Source of the DNA: an uncultured Chitinophagaceae bacterium
GTDB taxonomy: Bacteria > Bacteroidota > Bacteroidia > Chitinophagales > Chitinophagaceae
Direction of reading: 5' to 3'
DNA length: 15,116 bases
NCBI GenBank assembly: GCA_946885335.1
Contig: CAMPGG010000051.1
Span: 1 to 15,116 of the forward strand
Part shown: positions 7,070 to 15,097 of the stretch, one piece after another
Position numbering within the stretch: position 1 is the stretch's first letter
Layout: every line of letters begins with the position of its first letter
The notes under the pieces: model-generated
The model's input: the letters and a program-made list of their open reading frames with translations, nothing else
Databases searched by the model: none
What the model was told of the DNA's origin: nothing
Translations under genes and position numbers: made by a program

Positions 7070-8593
7070 ATGGCAATAATAAAGAAATCCAGTTCCGGCA
7101 CTACCGGACTGCCCCCCACTTCAAAAAGCAAATCCCCAAAATTTTTCGGCGAAGGTTTAACATTCGATGATGTATTGTTAATGCCCAATTTTTCGCAGGT
7201 ACTTCCCCGTGATGTGGAGATTAAATCAAGACTTACAAAAAACATCACCCTGAATGTTCCCATGTTATCTGCAGCTATGGATACCGTTACTGAATCGGGC
7301 CTGGCAATGGCACTTGCACGGGAAGGCGGCTTGGGAATTTTACATAAAAACATGAGCATTGAAGGCCAGGCAGAACAAGTGCGTAAAGTGAAAAGAAGTG
7401 AAAGCGGGCTGATTACCGACCCCGTTACACTGGAAGCCGATGCTACGATTGGAGATGCACTTAAATTAATGAGAGAAAACCGCATTGGCGGCATACCGAT
7501 ACTTGATAAAAGTGGAAAACTGGCAGGGATATTAACCAACCGGGATCTCCGTTTTGAAGTTAATCCCAAAAAGAAAGTCAGTGAAGTGATGACCAGTGAA
7601 AACCTGGTGACTGCTCCCGAAGGAACAGACCTGAAGAAAGCGGAAAAAATTCTGCAGAAATATAAAATTGAAAAATTACCAGTTGTCAATAAAGCAGGTA
7701 AACTGGTTGGCCTGATCACCTACAGGGATATTCTTCAATTACTCAGTTTCCCTAATGCAGTAAAGGATGAATTTGGCCGGTTAAGAGTTGGTGCAGGCAT
7801 TGGTATTACAGCAGATTTCCTGGACCGGGTGGCTGCTCTGCAGCATGTGGGCGTTGATGTAATTTGCCTGGATAGTGCACATGGACATTCTAAAGGTGTA
7901 ATTAATGCCTTAAAAGAAGTAAAAAAGAATTTTAAAAATATACCTGTTATTGCTGGAAACATTGGTACAGCAGCAGGCGCAAAAGCATTAGCAGATGCAG
8001 GTGCAGATGCCGTGAAAGTTGGCATTGGACCTGGATCAATTTGTACAACAAGAATTGTTGCAGGTGCAGGCGTACCGCAACTTACCGCCATTATGGAAAC
8101 ACATGCAGTATTAAAACCCCGGAACATTCCATTAATTGCGGATGGTGGTATCCGTTATACTGGTGATATGGTTAAAGCTTTGGCAGCCGGTGCAGATTGT
8201 GTGATGATGGGAAGCATTTTTGCAGGAACTGAAGAAAGTCCGGGTGAAACCATTATTTATGAAGGAAGAAAATTTAAGCAATATCGTGGTATGGGTTCTC
8301 TTGGGGCTATGGCAACAGGCAGCAGCGACCGCTACTTCCAGGATGTAGAAGATGATATTAAAAAATTTGTTCCGGAAGGCATTGAAGGCCGGGTAGCATT
8401 TAAAGGATTTTTGAGAGAAGTGGTTTATCAATATGTAGGCGGGTTACGTGCAGGAATGGGATATTGCGGTGCGGGAAACATTGAAGAATTAAAAAATGCC
8501 ACGTTTGTTAAGATCACAAATGCAGGAATGCGGGAAAGTCATGCGCATGATGTTGAAATAACTAAAGAAGCGCCTAACTATAGCCGTAAATAA
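7070..8593 (+). CDS. guaB: Inosine-5'-monophosphate dehydrogenase
   Basis: GuaB oxidises IMP to XMP with NAD+, the committed step of guanine nucleotide synthesis. The protein has 507 residues. TFDDVLL is at 31-37. Tandem CBS domains occupy about 113-226 ([16 protein letters not shown] at 141-156; [18 protein letters not shown] at 203-220). The catalytic loop GPGSICTTR at 320-328 carries Cys325. The phosphate-binding DGG is at 358-360, and the mobile-flap Arg421-Tyr422 and the following EGIEGRV at 436-442 are present. The first 25 or so residues are a Ser/Thr/Lys/Pro-rich extension not seen in the shorter classic enzymes, which usually begin only a few residues before TFDDVLL. ATG at 7070 is chosen over an in-frame TTG at 7064 because that TTG is part of the -7 promoter box. 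A strong terminator follows, so it is probably monocistronic. Confidence 0.98.
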   Translation: MAIIKKSSSGTTGLPPTSKSKSPKFFGEGLTFDDVLLMPNFSQVLPRDVEIKSRLTKNITLNVPMLSAAMDTVTESGLAMALAREGGLGILHKNMSIEGQAEQVRKVKRSESGLITDPVTLEADATIGDALKLMRENRIGGIPILDKSGKLAGILTNRDLRFEVNPKKKVSEVMTSENLVTAPEGTDLKKAEKILQKYKIEKLPVVNKAGKLVGLITYRDILQLLSFPNAVKDEFGRLRVGAGIGITADFLDRVAALQHVGVDVICLDSAHGHSKGVINALKEVKKNFKNIPVIAGNIGTAAGAKALADAGADAVKVGIGPGSICTTRIVAGAGVPQLTAIMETHAVLKPRNIPLIADGGIRYTGDMVKALAAGADCVMMGSIFAGTEESPGETIIYEGRKFKQYRGMGSLGAMATGSSDRYFQDVEDDIKKFVPEGIEGRVAFKGFLREVVYQYVGGLRAGMGYCGAGNIEELKNATFVKITNAGMRESHAHDVEITKEAPNYSRK

Positions 8594-8636
8594 ATTATTA
8601 TCTGTACGTTTTTTTAAAAGGAAACAAAATAACTTT

Positions 8637-8670
8637 AAAGCCACCAGCAATAAACTAACTGGTGGCTTTT
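8637..8670 (+). terminator. Rho-independent terminator after guaB
   Basis: AAAGCCACCAG (8637-8647) pairs perfectly with CTGGTGGCTTT (8659-8669), an 11-bp stem with a GC-rich core and an 11-base loop, ending in a T-run. The matching A-run on the left would let it work weakly on the other strand too. It lies 44 bases after the guaB stop. Confidence 0.9.
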
Positions 8671-8706
8671 ACTTTAAATTATTCGTTTTAATTACTTATT
8701 ATAAAA

Positions 8707-9891
8707 ATGAATTTGTTGAAAAAATCCTGCTTTTTATTCTTTCTGTTTTTCCTTTCCATCTCAACAGCATTTTCCCAGCAAAATAATTGCGGACTACGTA
8801 TTAGTTTATTAACAGCAACCCCTGGTGAAGAATTGTATTCAACTTTTGGCCATAGCGCAATCAGGGTTACTGATTCCATGCAAGGGACGGATATTATTTT
8901 TAATTATGGAACATTTGATTTTGACGATCCTGATTTTTATTCCAAGTTCGTAAGAGGAAAACTTTTATATTTTGTTTCGGTTGATGATTTTGAAAATTTT
9001 GTTTACCAGTACCAATATGAAAAAAGAGGGATAACAGAACAGGTATTAAATCTTACATGTAATGAAAAAAACAATTTGTATAATGCGCTGATAGAAAATT
9101 CAAAGGAAGAAAATAAATATTACAAGTATGATTTTGTGTATGATAATTGTACCACACGGTTACGAGATATCGTAGAAAAAGAAACTAATGAAAAGCTGGT
9201 TACAAAAAATATAAGACCCTATGAAGGTGTCAGTTTCAGAAATCTTATTCATGAATATCTTGACCGGGGAAATCAATATTGGAGCAAGTTTGGAATAGAC
9301 ATGGTTTTAGGAACGCCACTGGATAAAGAAATAACAAACCAAGAGGCTATGTTTTTACCAGATTACTTACTTTATGCTTTTGACAGCACAACAAAAAATG
9401 GCAAGCCGCTTGTTCAGCAGAAAAAAGAACTCATTCCACCTTTAATAGATTATGGGAATAAACCCATTTTTACGCCTTTGGTAATTTTTACCATCCTCAT
9501 GTTATTGGTTCTGATTGCATCATTTATGACCAATAAAAAAATCCAGGCTATACTTACCATTTTTGATTTTATATTTTTTCTTATTTGCGGGCTTATCGGT
9601 GTATTAATTCTTTTTATGTGGTTTGGCACAGAGCATCAGACTGCCAAAAATAATTTCAATATTTGGTGGGCTTTACCGTTACATGCTGTTATGGCATTCA
9701 TGGTGCATAAAAGAAACAGTCTGGTAAAAAAATATTTTACTTTCATTTTCTTTTCTATCCTGCTTTTATTAGGAGCATGGGTTTTTCTTCCACAACAATT
9801 GAATATCGCTTTTTTACCAGTTGTTGGAATTATTCTAATCAGGTCCTGGTTTATCAGTAAAAAAGATTTTTATGGCATCCAACCAAATTGA
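8707..9891 (+). CDS. DUF4105 / Lnb N-terminal-type membrane protein, probable lipoprotein N-acyltransferase
   Basis: A 394-residue inner-membrane protein. A signal peptide or anchor spans residues 1-24. A periplasmic DUF4105 domain follows at about 28-230. About five hydrophobic segments lie at roughly 254-274, 281-306, 318-334, 342-361 and 363-381. The domain shows the paired motifs Phe-Gly-His-Ser (His49) and Asp-Asn-Cys-Thr-Thr (Cys148). A His-before-Cys order fits a circularly permuted papain-like (NlpC/LRAT-type) fold, with Cys148 the likely nucleophile. In Bacteroides a protein of this family, Lnb, has been described as the lipoprotein N-acyltransferase that completes triacylation where Lnt is absent. 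The same role here is inferred from family and topology; paralogues exist. It starts right after the guaB terminator and overlaps the next gene by 20 nt. Confidence 0.8.
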   Translation: MNLLKKSCFLFFLFFLSISTAFSQQNNCGLRISLLTATPGEELYSTFGHSAIRVTDSMQGTDIIFNYGTFDFDDPDFYSKFVRGKLLYFVSVDDFENFVYQYQYEKRGITEQVLNLTCNEKNNLYNALIENSKEENKYYKYDFVYDNCTTRLRDIVEKETNEKLVTKNIRPYEGVSFRNLIHEYLDRGNQYWSKFGIDMVLGTPLDKEITNQEAMFLPDYLLYAFDSTTKNGKPLVQQKKELIPPLIDYGNKPIFTPLVIFTILMLLVLIASFMTNKKIQAILTIFDFIFFLICGLIGVLILFMWFGTEHQTAKNNFNIWWALPLHAVMAFMVHKRNSLVKKYFTFIFFSILLLLGAWVFLPQQLNIAFLPVVGIILIRSWFISKKDFYGIQPN

Positions 9892-10675
9892 AATAAAGGG
9901 CAAGAAAATGATGTACTACATGTATGGAACGGGTAAACCTGTAGTACTTATTCATGGCTTTGGAGAAGATCATTCTATTTGGCATAACCAAATTGCTTAT
10001 TTTAAAAACAAATATCAACTCATCGTACCCGATTTGCCGGGCAGCGGTGCGTCTGAATTGTATAATAATATCAGCATTGAAGGAATGGCTGAAATCATTA
10101 AAACTATCGTGGACGAAAGCATTCAATCACCTGGTGAAAAAATTGTTTTAGTGGGTCATAGTATGGGTGGATATATAGCATTAGCTTATGCTGAAAAATA
10201 TCCTGAAGATCTTGCTGGTTTAGGATTGTTCCATTCTACTTCGTATGCAGATTCAAAAGAAAAAATCATTAACCGCAAAAAAGGCATTGAATTTATAGAA
10301 ACGCATGGTGCACACGCATTTTTAAAAACTACTTTACCTAATTTATTTTCCCAGGAAACAAAAGAACAACAACCTGAATTAGTAGAAGCATTCATTGAAA
10401 AATCCAGCCATTTTTCCGCATCAGCACTCGTTACCTATTACGAAGCCATGATTGACCGACCGGACAGAAGGAATATTTTAAAGCAATCAAAAATTCCTGT
10501 AATGCTAATCATGAGTGAAAATGACCAGGCCATTCCGATTGCTGATAGCCTGGAACAATCATCATTGCCTGAAAAATCTTATATAACGATTCTGAAAAAT
10601 TCCGGTCACATGGGAATGGTTGAAGAACCTATGGAAAGCAACCAGGCCATTAGCCGTTTTTTGGAAGCCTGCTGA
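9872..10675 (+). CDS. Alpha/beta-fold hydrolase
   Basis: A 267-residue cytoplasmic protein without a signal peptide. The alpha/beta hydrolase hallmarks are clear: the oxyanion-hole HGFGED at 28-33, nucleophile elbow GHSMGG at 95-100 (Ser97), acid Asp218 in SENDQAIP and His246 in SGHMGM. A helical cap lies between about 125 and 200. The family includes esterases, lipases, peptidases and C-C hydrolases; the sequence gives no substrate. The ATG at 9872 is inside the end of the DUF4105 gene, giving a 20-nt overlap in another frame. The first strand follows closely, so later starts (Met13, Met14) would cut the fold; the overlap start is preferred. Translational coupling with the upstream gene is likely, and a role linked to acyl or lipid turnover is only a guess from that position. 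Confidence 0.92.
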   Translation: MASNQIEIKGKKMMYYMYGTGKPVVLIHGFGEDHSIWHNQIAYFKNKYQLIVPDLPGSGASELYNNISIEGMAEIIKTIVDESIQSPGEKIVLVGHSMGGYIALAYAEKYPEDLAGLGLFHSTSYADSKEKIINRKKGIEFIETHGAHAFLKTTLPNLFSQETKEQQPELVEAFIEKSSHFSASALVTYYEAMIDRPDRRNILKQSKIPVMLIMSENDQAIPIADSLEQSSLPEKSYITILKNSGHMGMVEEPMESNQAISRFLEAC

Positions 10676-10889
10676 AAGTCTGTGAACCGCAAGTTTAATA
10701 CACTAATTAACTATGCAGATTCGTTTATACCAGGTAACCAATTCGTCATTATTTTCAAAAAGGTTTGTTAACACTAGCCGGGTAACCTGTTGAAGCATAA
10801 AAATTTGTATTTTCAGCATTAATTTATTTATTACAGTCAAAATTAACTGCTTAACCAGGCTGTATATTTAATGATGCCAACCGCATTCC

Positions 10890-13502
10890 ATGAAAAAAAT
10901 TCTTTTAGCCTGTTTACTGATCTTTGGAGTTTTAAGTTTCGCTTCTGCAAATCACATTAAAGGTGGTTTTTTTAATTACAAATACCTGGGACCTGGCACT
11001 ACAGCTAATAGTTTGCGTTACCAGGTAACGCTAACTGTTTATATGGAATGTTTTCCTTCATCCGGCCAGCTTACCAATCCTATTAATTTTACCATTTTTA
11101 ATGCAGGGAATAACCAGTTTTTCAGAAATGTGAGTGTACCGCTTACAGACCGCTATGAATTAAGCAAACCCAATGACGAACCTTGTATTACCGGCGATCA
11201 GAGCGGATGTTATTATACTATTGTCATTTACGATCTCAAAGAAATAGAATTACCATCTAACGCGAATGGTTATACTTTCACTTATCAAAGATGTTGCAGA
11301 ATTTCTGGTGTTGAAAATATTCAAAATTCCAGTTCAATCGGTAATTCTTATGCCATAACGATTCCTGGTACTTCAACACCACATAATGCACAAACAAATA
11401 CAAGTGCTGCATTCGTAGTTAATGACACGGCAGTTGTTTGCAGAAACAGTTATTTCACTTTCCCATTTGTTGCAACTGATGCGGATGGTGATAGTTTATC
11501 CTACTCTTTTTGCGATGCCTGGGTTGGGGGAAATCAAACAGATCCGGCTCCCGTACAATCAGCTTCACCTCCTTATCAACCAGTTCCTTATTTATTTCCT
11601 TACACAGGTTCAAGGCCATTGGGATCGGCAGTTTCCATAGATCCGAGAACGGGATTAATCAGTGGTGTGGCACCTAATATTTCCGGCTCCGGTGAATTTG
11701 TACTAACGGTATGTGTAAACGAGTTTCGCAATGGAACATTGATTGCCTCCACCAGGAAGGAATTGCATATCAGGGTTGGATCCTGTAATCCTATCAAACC
11801 AAATTTGAATCCTGAGTATATTTCATGCGACGGATTTACATTAGACTTTGTAAATAACAACCCAAGCCCGGAAGTAAAAACTTATTATTGGGATTTTGGC
11901 GATGGACAAACATCAACTGATGTAAGCCCTTCTCATACTTATGCTGATACTGGTACCTATAATTTAAAAGTGGTTGTAAATCGCGGATTAAATTGTACGG
12001 ATTCAACTTTTGCAGTGGCCAAAGTATATCCCGGGTTTTTCCCCGGATTTACTACTTCAGGTATTTGTGTGACGAAGCCTACTTTGTTTACAGATACCAC
12101 TAAAACAAAATATGGTGTGGTCGATTCATGGAGTTGGGATTTTGGAGAGAGTACAGTTAATGATGATGTTTCAACTTCACAAAATCCATCATACAGTTAT
12201 CCAACGCAGGGAACAAAAAATATCCGGTTTATTGTTTCCAGTAACAAAGGATGTATCGATACGGTTTTCCAAACACTCGATATAATTGATCAACCACCGC
12301 TGAGTGTTGCCTTTTCAGACACATTGATTTGTGCAGGCGATAACCTTCAATTGGAAGCAATTGGTAATGGTATTTTTACATGGACACCAAACAGTTCTAT
12401 TACCAATGCCAATACGGCTACACCTACAGTAAGTCCATCCACCACTACAAGGTATGCTGTTGAATTAAATGATAATGGATGTCTTAATTATGATTCGGTA
12501 ACTGTAAATGTGGTAAGTTTTGTATCATTGGCGGCAATGCCTGATACTACAATCTGTTCAACAGACTTTGTACAATTAAATGCAGTTACTAATGGGTTAC
12601 AATTTCAATGGACCGATGATGGAACAATAAATGATCCAACCATCTTAAACCCTGTTGCATTACCAACCAGTACAACAAACTATCAAATAACATCCACAAT
12701 CGGTGGTTGTACGGCAACGGATAATGTTATGGTAACACTCGTTCCTTACCCGCTGGCTAATGCAGGAGCAGATACGGTTATTTGCTATCAATCAAATGCT
12801 CAACTCAATGGAACTGTTAATGGAACTTCATTTAGCTGGTCGCCTGCAGTTACTTTAAATAATCCCAATACATTAAATCCAGTCGCATTTCCTGCATTTA
12901 CAACAAGCTATGTGCTATCCACATTCAGTACAGCCGGATGCCCCAAACCAGGACTTGACAGTGTGTTAGTTACCGTACTTCCTCCTTTGGATGCTTTTGC
13001 AGGTAATGATACAGCGGTTGTTGTAGGACAACCATTGCAATTTAATGCAACAGGCGGCATAAGTTATTCGTGGTTCCCGGGTACTGCATTAAGCGATGTA
13101 AATATTCCAAACCCAATTGGTATTTATGATGGAAGTTTTGATAGCATCCGGTACCAGGTGATCATGGCAAACCAGGTCGGGTGTACTGATTCTGCATATG
13201 TGTCTGTAAAGATCTATAATGTGGAACCACAGGTTTTTGTCCCTACCGCATTTACACCCAATGGTGATGGCAGAAATGATATTTTCAGACCGATTGCTGT
13301 AGGAATGAAAAGATTTGAATATTTCAGGGTTTACAATCGCTGGGGACAAATGGTTTTCAGTACTTCCGTACCTGGCCAGGGTTGGGATGGAAATATAAGT
13401 GGCAAAACACAGGGAACAAATTCTTTTGTCTGGATTGTACAGGGAACGGATTACCTTGACAGGCCATTCTTTAAAAAAGGAATAGTTACACTTATCCGTT
13501 GA
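10890..13502 (+). CDS. PKD-domain surface adhesin with type B type IX secretion sorting domain
   Basis: An 870-residue secreted protein. A signal peptide spans residues 1-20 (Ala-Ser-Ala cleavage). The mature N-terminus begins with HIKGG and is cysteine-rich (Cys54, 99, 107, 135, 136, 184, 208). A cadherin/putative-Ig-like section lies at about 175-297 (ATDADGDSLSYS at 195-206, TGLISGVAP at 254-262). Two PKD domains follow, at about 305-380 (YYWDFGDG at 332-339) and 385-467 (SWSWDFGE at 413-420). Four Ig-like repeats at 477-776 precede the C-terminal gliding-motility-associated domain at about 781-870 (FVPTAFTPNGDGRNDIF at 783-799; YNRWGQ at 815-820). This kind of tail is known to direct export by the type IX system, with attachment to or release at the cell surface. 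Adhesion or matrix binding is inferred; no catalytic motif is seen. No PorP/SprF-like partner is adjacent. Confidence 0.93.
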   Translation: MKKILLACLLIFGVLSFASANHIKGGFFNYKYLGPGTTANSLRYQVTLTVYMECFPSSGQLTNPINFTIFNAGNNQFFRNVSVPLTDRYELSKPNDEPCITGDQSGCYYTIVIYDLKEIELPSNANGYTFTYQRCCRISGVENIQNSSSIGNSYAITIPGTSTPHNAQTNTSAAFVVNDTAVVCRNSYFTFPFVATDADGDSLSYSFCDAWVGGNQTDPAPVQSASPPYQPVPYLFPYTGSRPLGSAVSIDPRTGLISGVAPNISGSGEFVLTVCVNEFRNGTLIASTRKELHIRVGSCNPIKPNLNPEYISCDGFTLDFVNNNPSPEVKTYYWDFGDGQTSTDVSPSHTYADTGTYNLKVVVNRGLNCTDSTFAVAKVYPGFFPGFTTSGICVTKPTLFTDTTKTKYGVVDSWSWDFGESTVNDDVSTSQNPSYSYPTQGTKNIRFIVSSNKGCIDTVFQTLDIIDQPPLSVAFSDTLICAGDNLQLEAIGNGIFTWTPNSSITNANTATPTVSPSTTTRYAVELNDNGCLNYDSVTVNVVSFVSLAAMPDTTICSTDFVQLNAVTNGLQFQWTDDGTINDPTILNPVALPTSTTNYQITSTIGGCTATDNVMVTLVPYPLANAGADTVICYQSNAQLNGTVNGTSFSWSPAVTLNNPNTLNPVAFPAFTTSYVLSTFSTAGCPKPGLDSVLVTVLPPLDAFAGNDTAVVVGQPLQFNATGGISYSWFPGTALSDVNIPNPIGIYDGSFDSIRYQVIMANQVGCTDSAYVSVKIYNVEPQVFVPTAFTPNGDGRNDIFRPIAVGMKRFEYFRVYNRWGQMVFSTSVPGQGWDGNISGKTQGTNSFVWIVQGTDYLDRPFFKKGIVTLIR
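12318..13217 (+). repeat. Four tandem Ig-like repeats within the adhesin
   Basis: Four protein repeats start near residues 477, 551, 627 and 706, a period of 74-79 residues. Shared positions are Asp-Thr at the start, Ile-Cys (units 1-3), Gln-Leu/Phe, Trp in the middle, Asn-Pro, Thr-Thr-x-Tyr (units 1-3), Gly-Cys and a closing Val-x-Val. Unit 4 has lost the first cysteine (Val-Val-Val-Gly instead). At DNA level they have diverged. Confidence 0.8.
13230..13499 (+). other. Type B CTD (gliding-motility-associated C-terminal domain) region
   Basis: Residues 781-870 of the adhesin hold the FTPNGDGRND motif (788-797), YNRWGQ, a Gly-Trp-Asp-Gly turn (831-834) and a Lys-Gly-x-Val-Thr-Leu-Ile-Arg end. 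These are the expected marks of the type B sorting domain exported by the type IX secretion system. Confidence 0.92.
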
Positions 13503-13571
13503 CGTTATAGATCACTAAATCGGCTACTCATCCCTGTGAATAAATATCTGTATAAAAATTAAAAATTCTTC

Positions 13572-14333
13572 ATGTCAAAGATCATATTCATAAGTGGAGC
13601 AACTGCCGGTTTTGGAAAAGCAACTGCAGAAAAATTTGCAGCTAAAGGTTACAAGCTAATATTAAATGGAAGAAGAACTGACCGGTTAAAACAATTAAAA
13701 GAATCGCTGGAGAAAAAATATAATACAGAGGTTTACAATTTGCCTTTTGATGTGCAAGTGCAAAAAGAAGTCTTTGACGCATTTAAATCTTTACCTTCTG
13801 AATGGCAGAAAATTGATGTGGTCGTAAATAATGCAGGACTGGCCTTGGGCCGTCATTATTCAGATGAAGCAGAACTGGCGGACTGGGAAACCATGATCGA
13901 TACTAACCTGAAAGGATTGCTTTATGTAACAAAGGCTGCACTTCCGTTCATGATACCGCACAAGCAAGGCCATATCATAAATATCGGATCAACTGCAGCT
14001 AAAGATGTGTATGAAAAAGGCAACGTTTATTGCGCAACAAAAGCCGCAGTTGATTCTATCAGTAAGGGAATGAGAATAGACCTGCTGAGACATAATATTA
14101 AAGTTACCGCCATACATCCGGGAGCAGCGGAAACCGAATTTTCAATGGTTCGTTTTAAGGGTGATGAAGAAACTGCAAAAAATGTTTATGAAGGTTACAA
14201 ACCATTGAGCGCAGAAGACGTTGCAGATATTATTTACTACTGCACAACATTACCTTCACACGTTTGCATCAATGATTTGGTAGTAACTGCTACGCAGCAG
14301 GCTAATGCAATTTACCTGGTAAAGGACTTGTAA
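13572..14333 (+). CDS. SDR-family NADP-dependent oxidoreductase, YdfG-like
   Basis: A classical short-chain dehydrogenase of 253 residues. The cofactor-binding motif GATAGFG is at 9-15, with Arg34-Arg35 after strand 2, which favours NADP(H) over NAD(H). NNAG is at 86-89. The catalytic residues are Ser140, Tyr153 and Lys157 in YCATK, with Asn112 completing the usual tetrad. HPGAAETEF at 182-190 and the closing segment resemble the 3-hydroxy acid dehydrogenase / malonic semialdehyde reductase group typified by E. coli YdfG. The substrate cannot be read from sequence alone. It stands by itself, 69 bases after the adhesin and followed by a 224-base gap. No special promoter or terminator is evident. 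Confidence 0.93.
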   Translation: MSKIIFISGATAGFGKATAEKFAAKGYKLILNGRRTDRLKQLKESLEKKYNTEVYNLPFDVQVQKEVFDAFKSLPSEWQKIDVVVNNAGLALGRHYSDEAELADWETMIDTNLKGLLYVTKAALPFMIPHKQGHIINIGSTAAKDVYEKGNVYCATKAAVDSISKGMRIDLLRHNIKVTAIHPGAAETEFSMVRFKGDEETAKNVYEGYKPLSAEDVADIIYYCTTLPSHVCINDLVVTATQQANAIYLVKDL

Positions 14334-14557
14334 ATTCACGGTGATCCGATTCAAATAATCATTAATTATTACATGATTTGCTGCTATTGGGTTACAGCGG
14401 AACTTAACATTTCATCTACTAAAACAGGTCATTTATTTGCTAAGTATTAGCCCTAAGAAAATATACTTAATTGCAAAAAAAATCGCTAATTAACTTTCAC
14501 CAGCCCATAATTGTGTCTATATTTATCTCGTTAATCCAATACCGTATATACCCAATT

Positions 14558-15049
14558 ATGAAAAGCGCCCTACTCATTCTTACCATTTTTTTCACTGCTG
14601 CAACATCGGTATTTTCACAGTCAGTAATCCGGCAGCAATCGTGCAGTAATCCATTTATTGATAACCAGGTAGACAGCCTTAAAAGTCTTTACACCCAAAA
14701 AGGATTTTCGTTATTACGTGAAGCATCCATCAGCATGGAAAGTGAATACGAAATGCCGGTTGTAATGCAACTTACCCAGGGCAGTTGGTATGAGTTTGTT
14801 TTTATTGGTGAATACACCAGCAAACTCTATGAAGTAAGAATGTATGATTTTGATGAAAAGATGGTTGTTTATCAAAAAAAACAATGGGGTGATGTTGATG
14901 GTAACATCATCAATTATTCTTACATACCCAGGCAAACAGAATTTCACATGATGAAGCCTGTACAGGTAAATAAAAAGAAGAAAAAAGATCTTTGCGGTTA
15001 TGTGATGCTTTTTAGAAAAGAAAAAAAGCAGGAACAAACAACTAAATAA
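14558..15049 (+). CDS. Small secreted protein of unknown function
   Basis: A 163-residue protein I do not recognise. A signal peptide spans residues 1-21 (Met-Lys, hydrophobic core, Phe-Ser-Gln). The mature part has two cysteines (Cys29, Cys146) that could pair, a region of alternating hydrophobic and aromatic residues from about 68 to 125 suggesting a beta-sandwich, a five-lysine run at 139-143, and a Lys/Gln-rich tail. The mid-region loosely recalls pre-peptidase C-terminal-type domains, but this is a weak impression. The start ATG at 14558 is chosen because it begins a clean signal peptide; an in-frame TTG at 14471 would add 29 residues that do not look like a leader. The gene ends 20 bases before a palindromic terminator and is probably a single-gene transcript. 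Confidence 0.75.
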   Translation: MKSALLILTIFFTAATSVFSQSVIRQQSCSNPFIDNQVDSLKSLYTQKGFSLLREASISMESEYEMPVVMQLTQGSWYEFVFIGEYTSKLYEVRMYDFDEKMVVYQKKQWGDVDGNIINYSYIPRQTEFHMMKPVQVNKKKKKDLCGYVMLFRKEKKQEQTTK

Positions 15050-15069
15050 AAATTTGTTGAATATATTTT

Positions 15070-15097
15070 AAAAGCATTCTAATTAGAATGCTTTTTT
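15070..15097. terminator. Palindromic, probably bidirectional terminator
   Basis: AAAAGCATTCT (15070-15080) and AGAATGCTTTT (15085-15095) are exact reverse complements around AATT, which is itself palindromic, making a 26-base perfect palindrome. A run of six T's (15092-15097) closes it on the plus strand and an A/T run flanks the left side. It would terminate the small secreted gene and, possibly, a convergent gene beyond the right edge. Confidence 0.87.

Noticed and set aside
7054..7719. A 221-residue open frame on the minus strand opposite guaB
   Set aside because: It lies wholly across strongly conserved guaB coding sequence and the promoter, has no recognisable domain, and reflects codon bias of the real gene.
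7735..8127. A 130-residue minus-strand open frame inside guaB
   Set aside because: It is antisense to the catalytic domain of guaB, with low-complexity Ala/Pro-rich content typical of a shadow frame.
10730..10795. GGTAACC occurring twice in the gap before the adhesin
   Set aside because: A seven-base direct repeat with no further matching flanks; too short to support an attachment site or operator.
14442..14472. Seven-base arms TAAGTAT / ATACTTA in the gap before the last gene
   Set aside because: AT-rich, with an 18-base loop; expected by chance in sequence of this composition.
14471..14557. An upstream TTG start adding 29 residues to the last protein
   Set aside because: The added residues do not form a leader, while ATG at 14558 starts a clean signal peptide.
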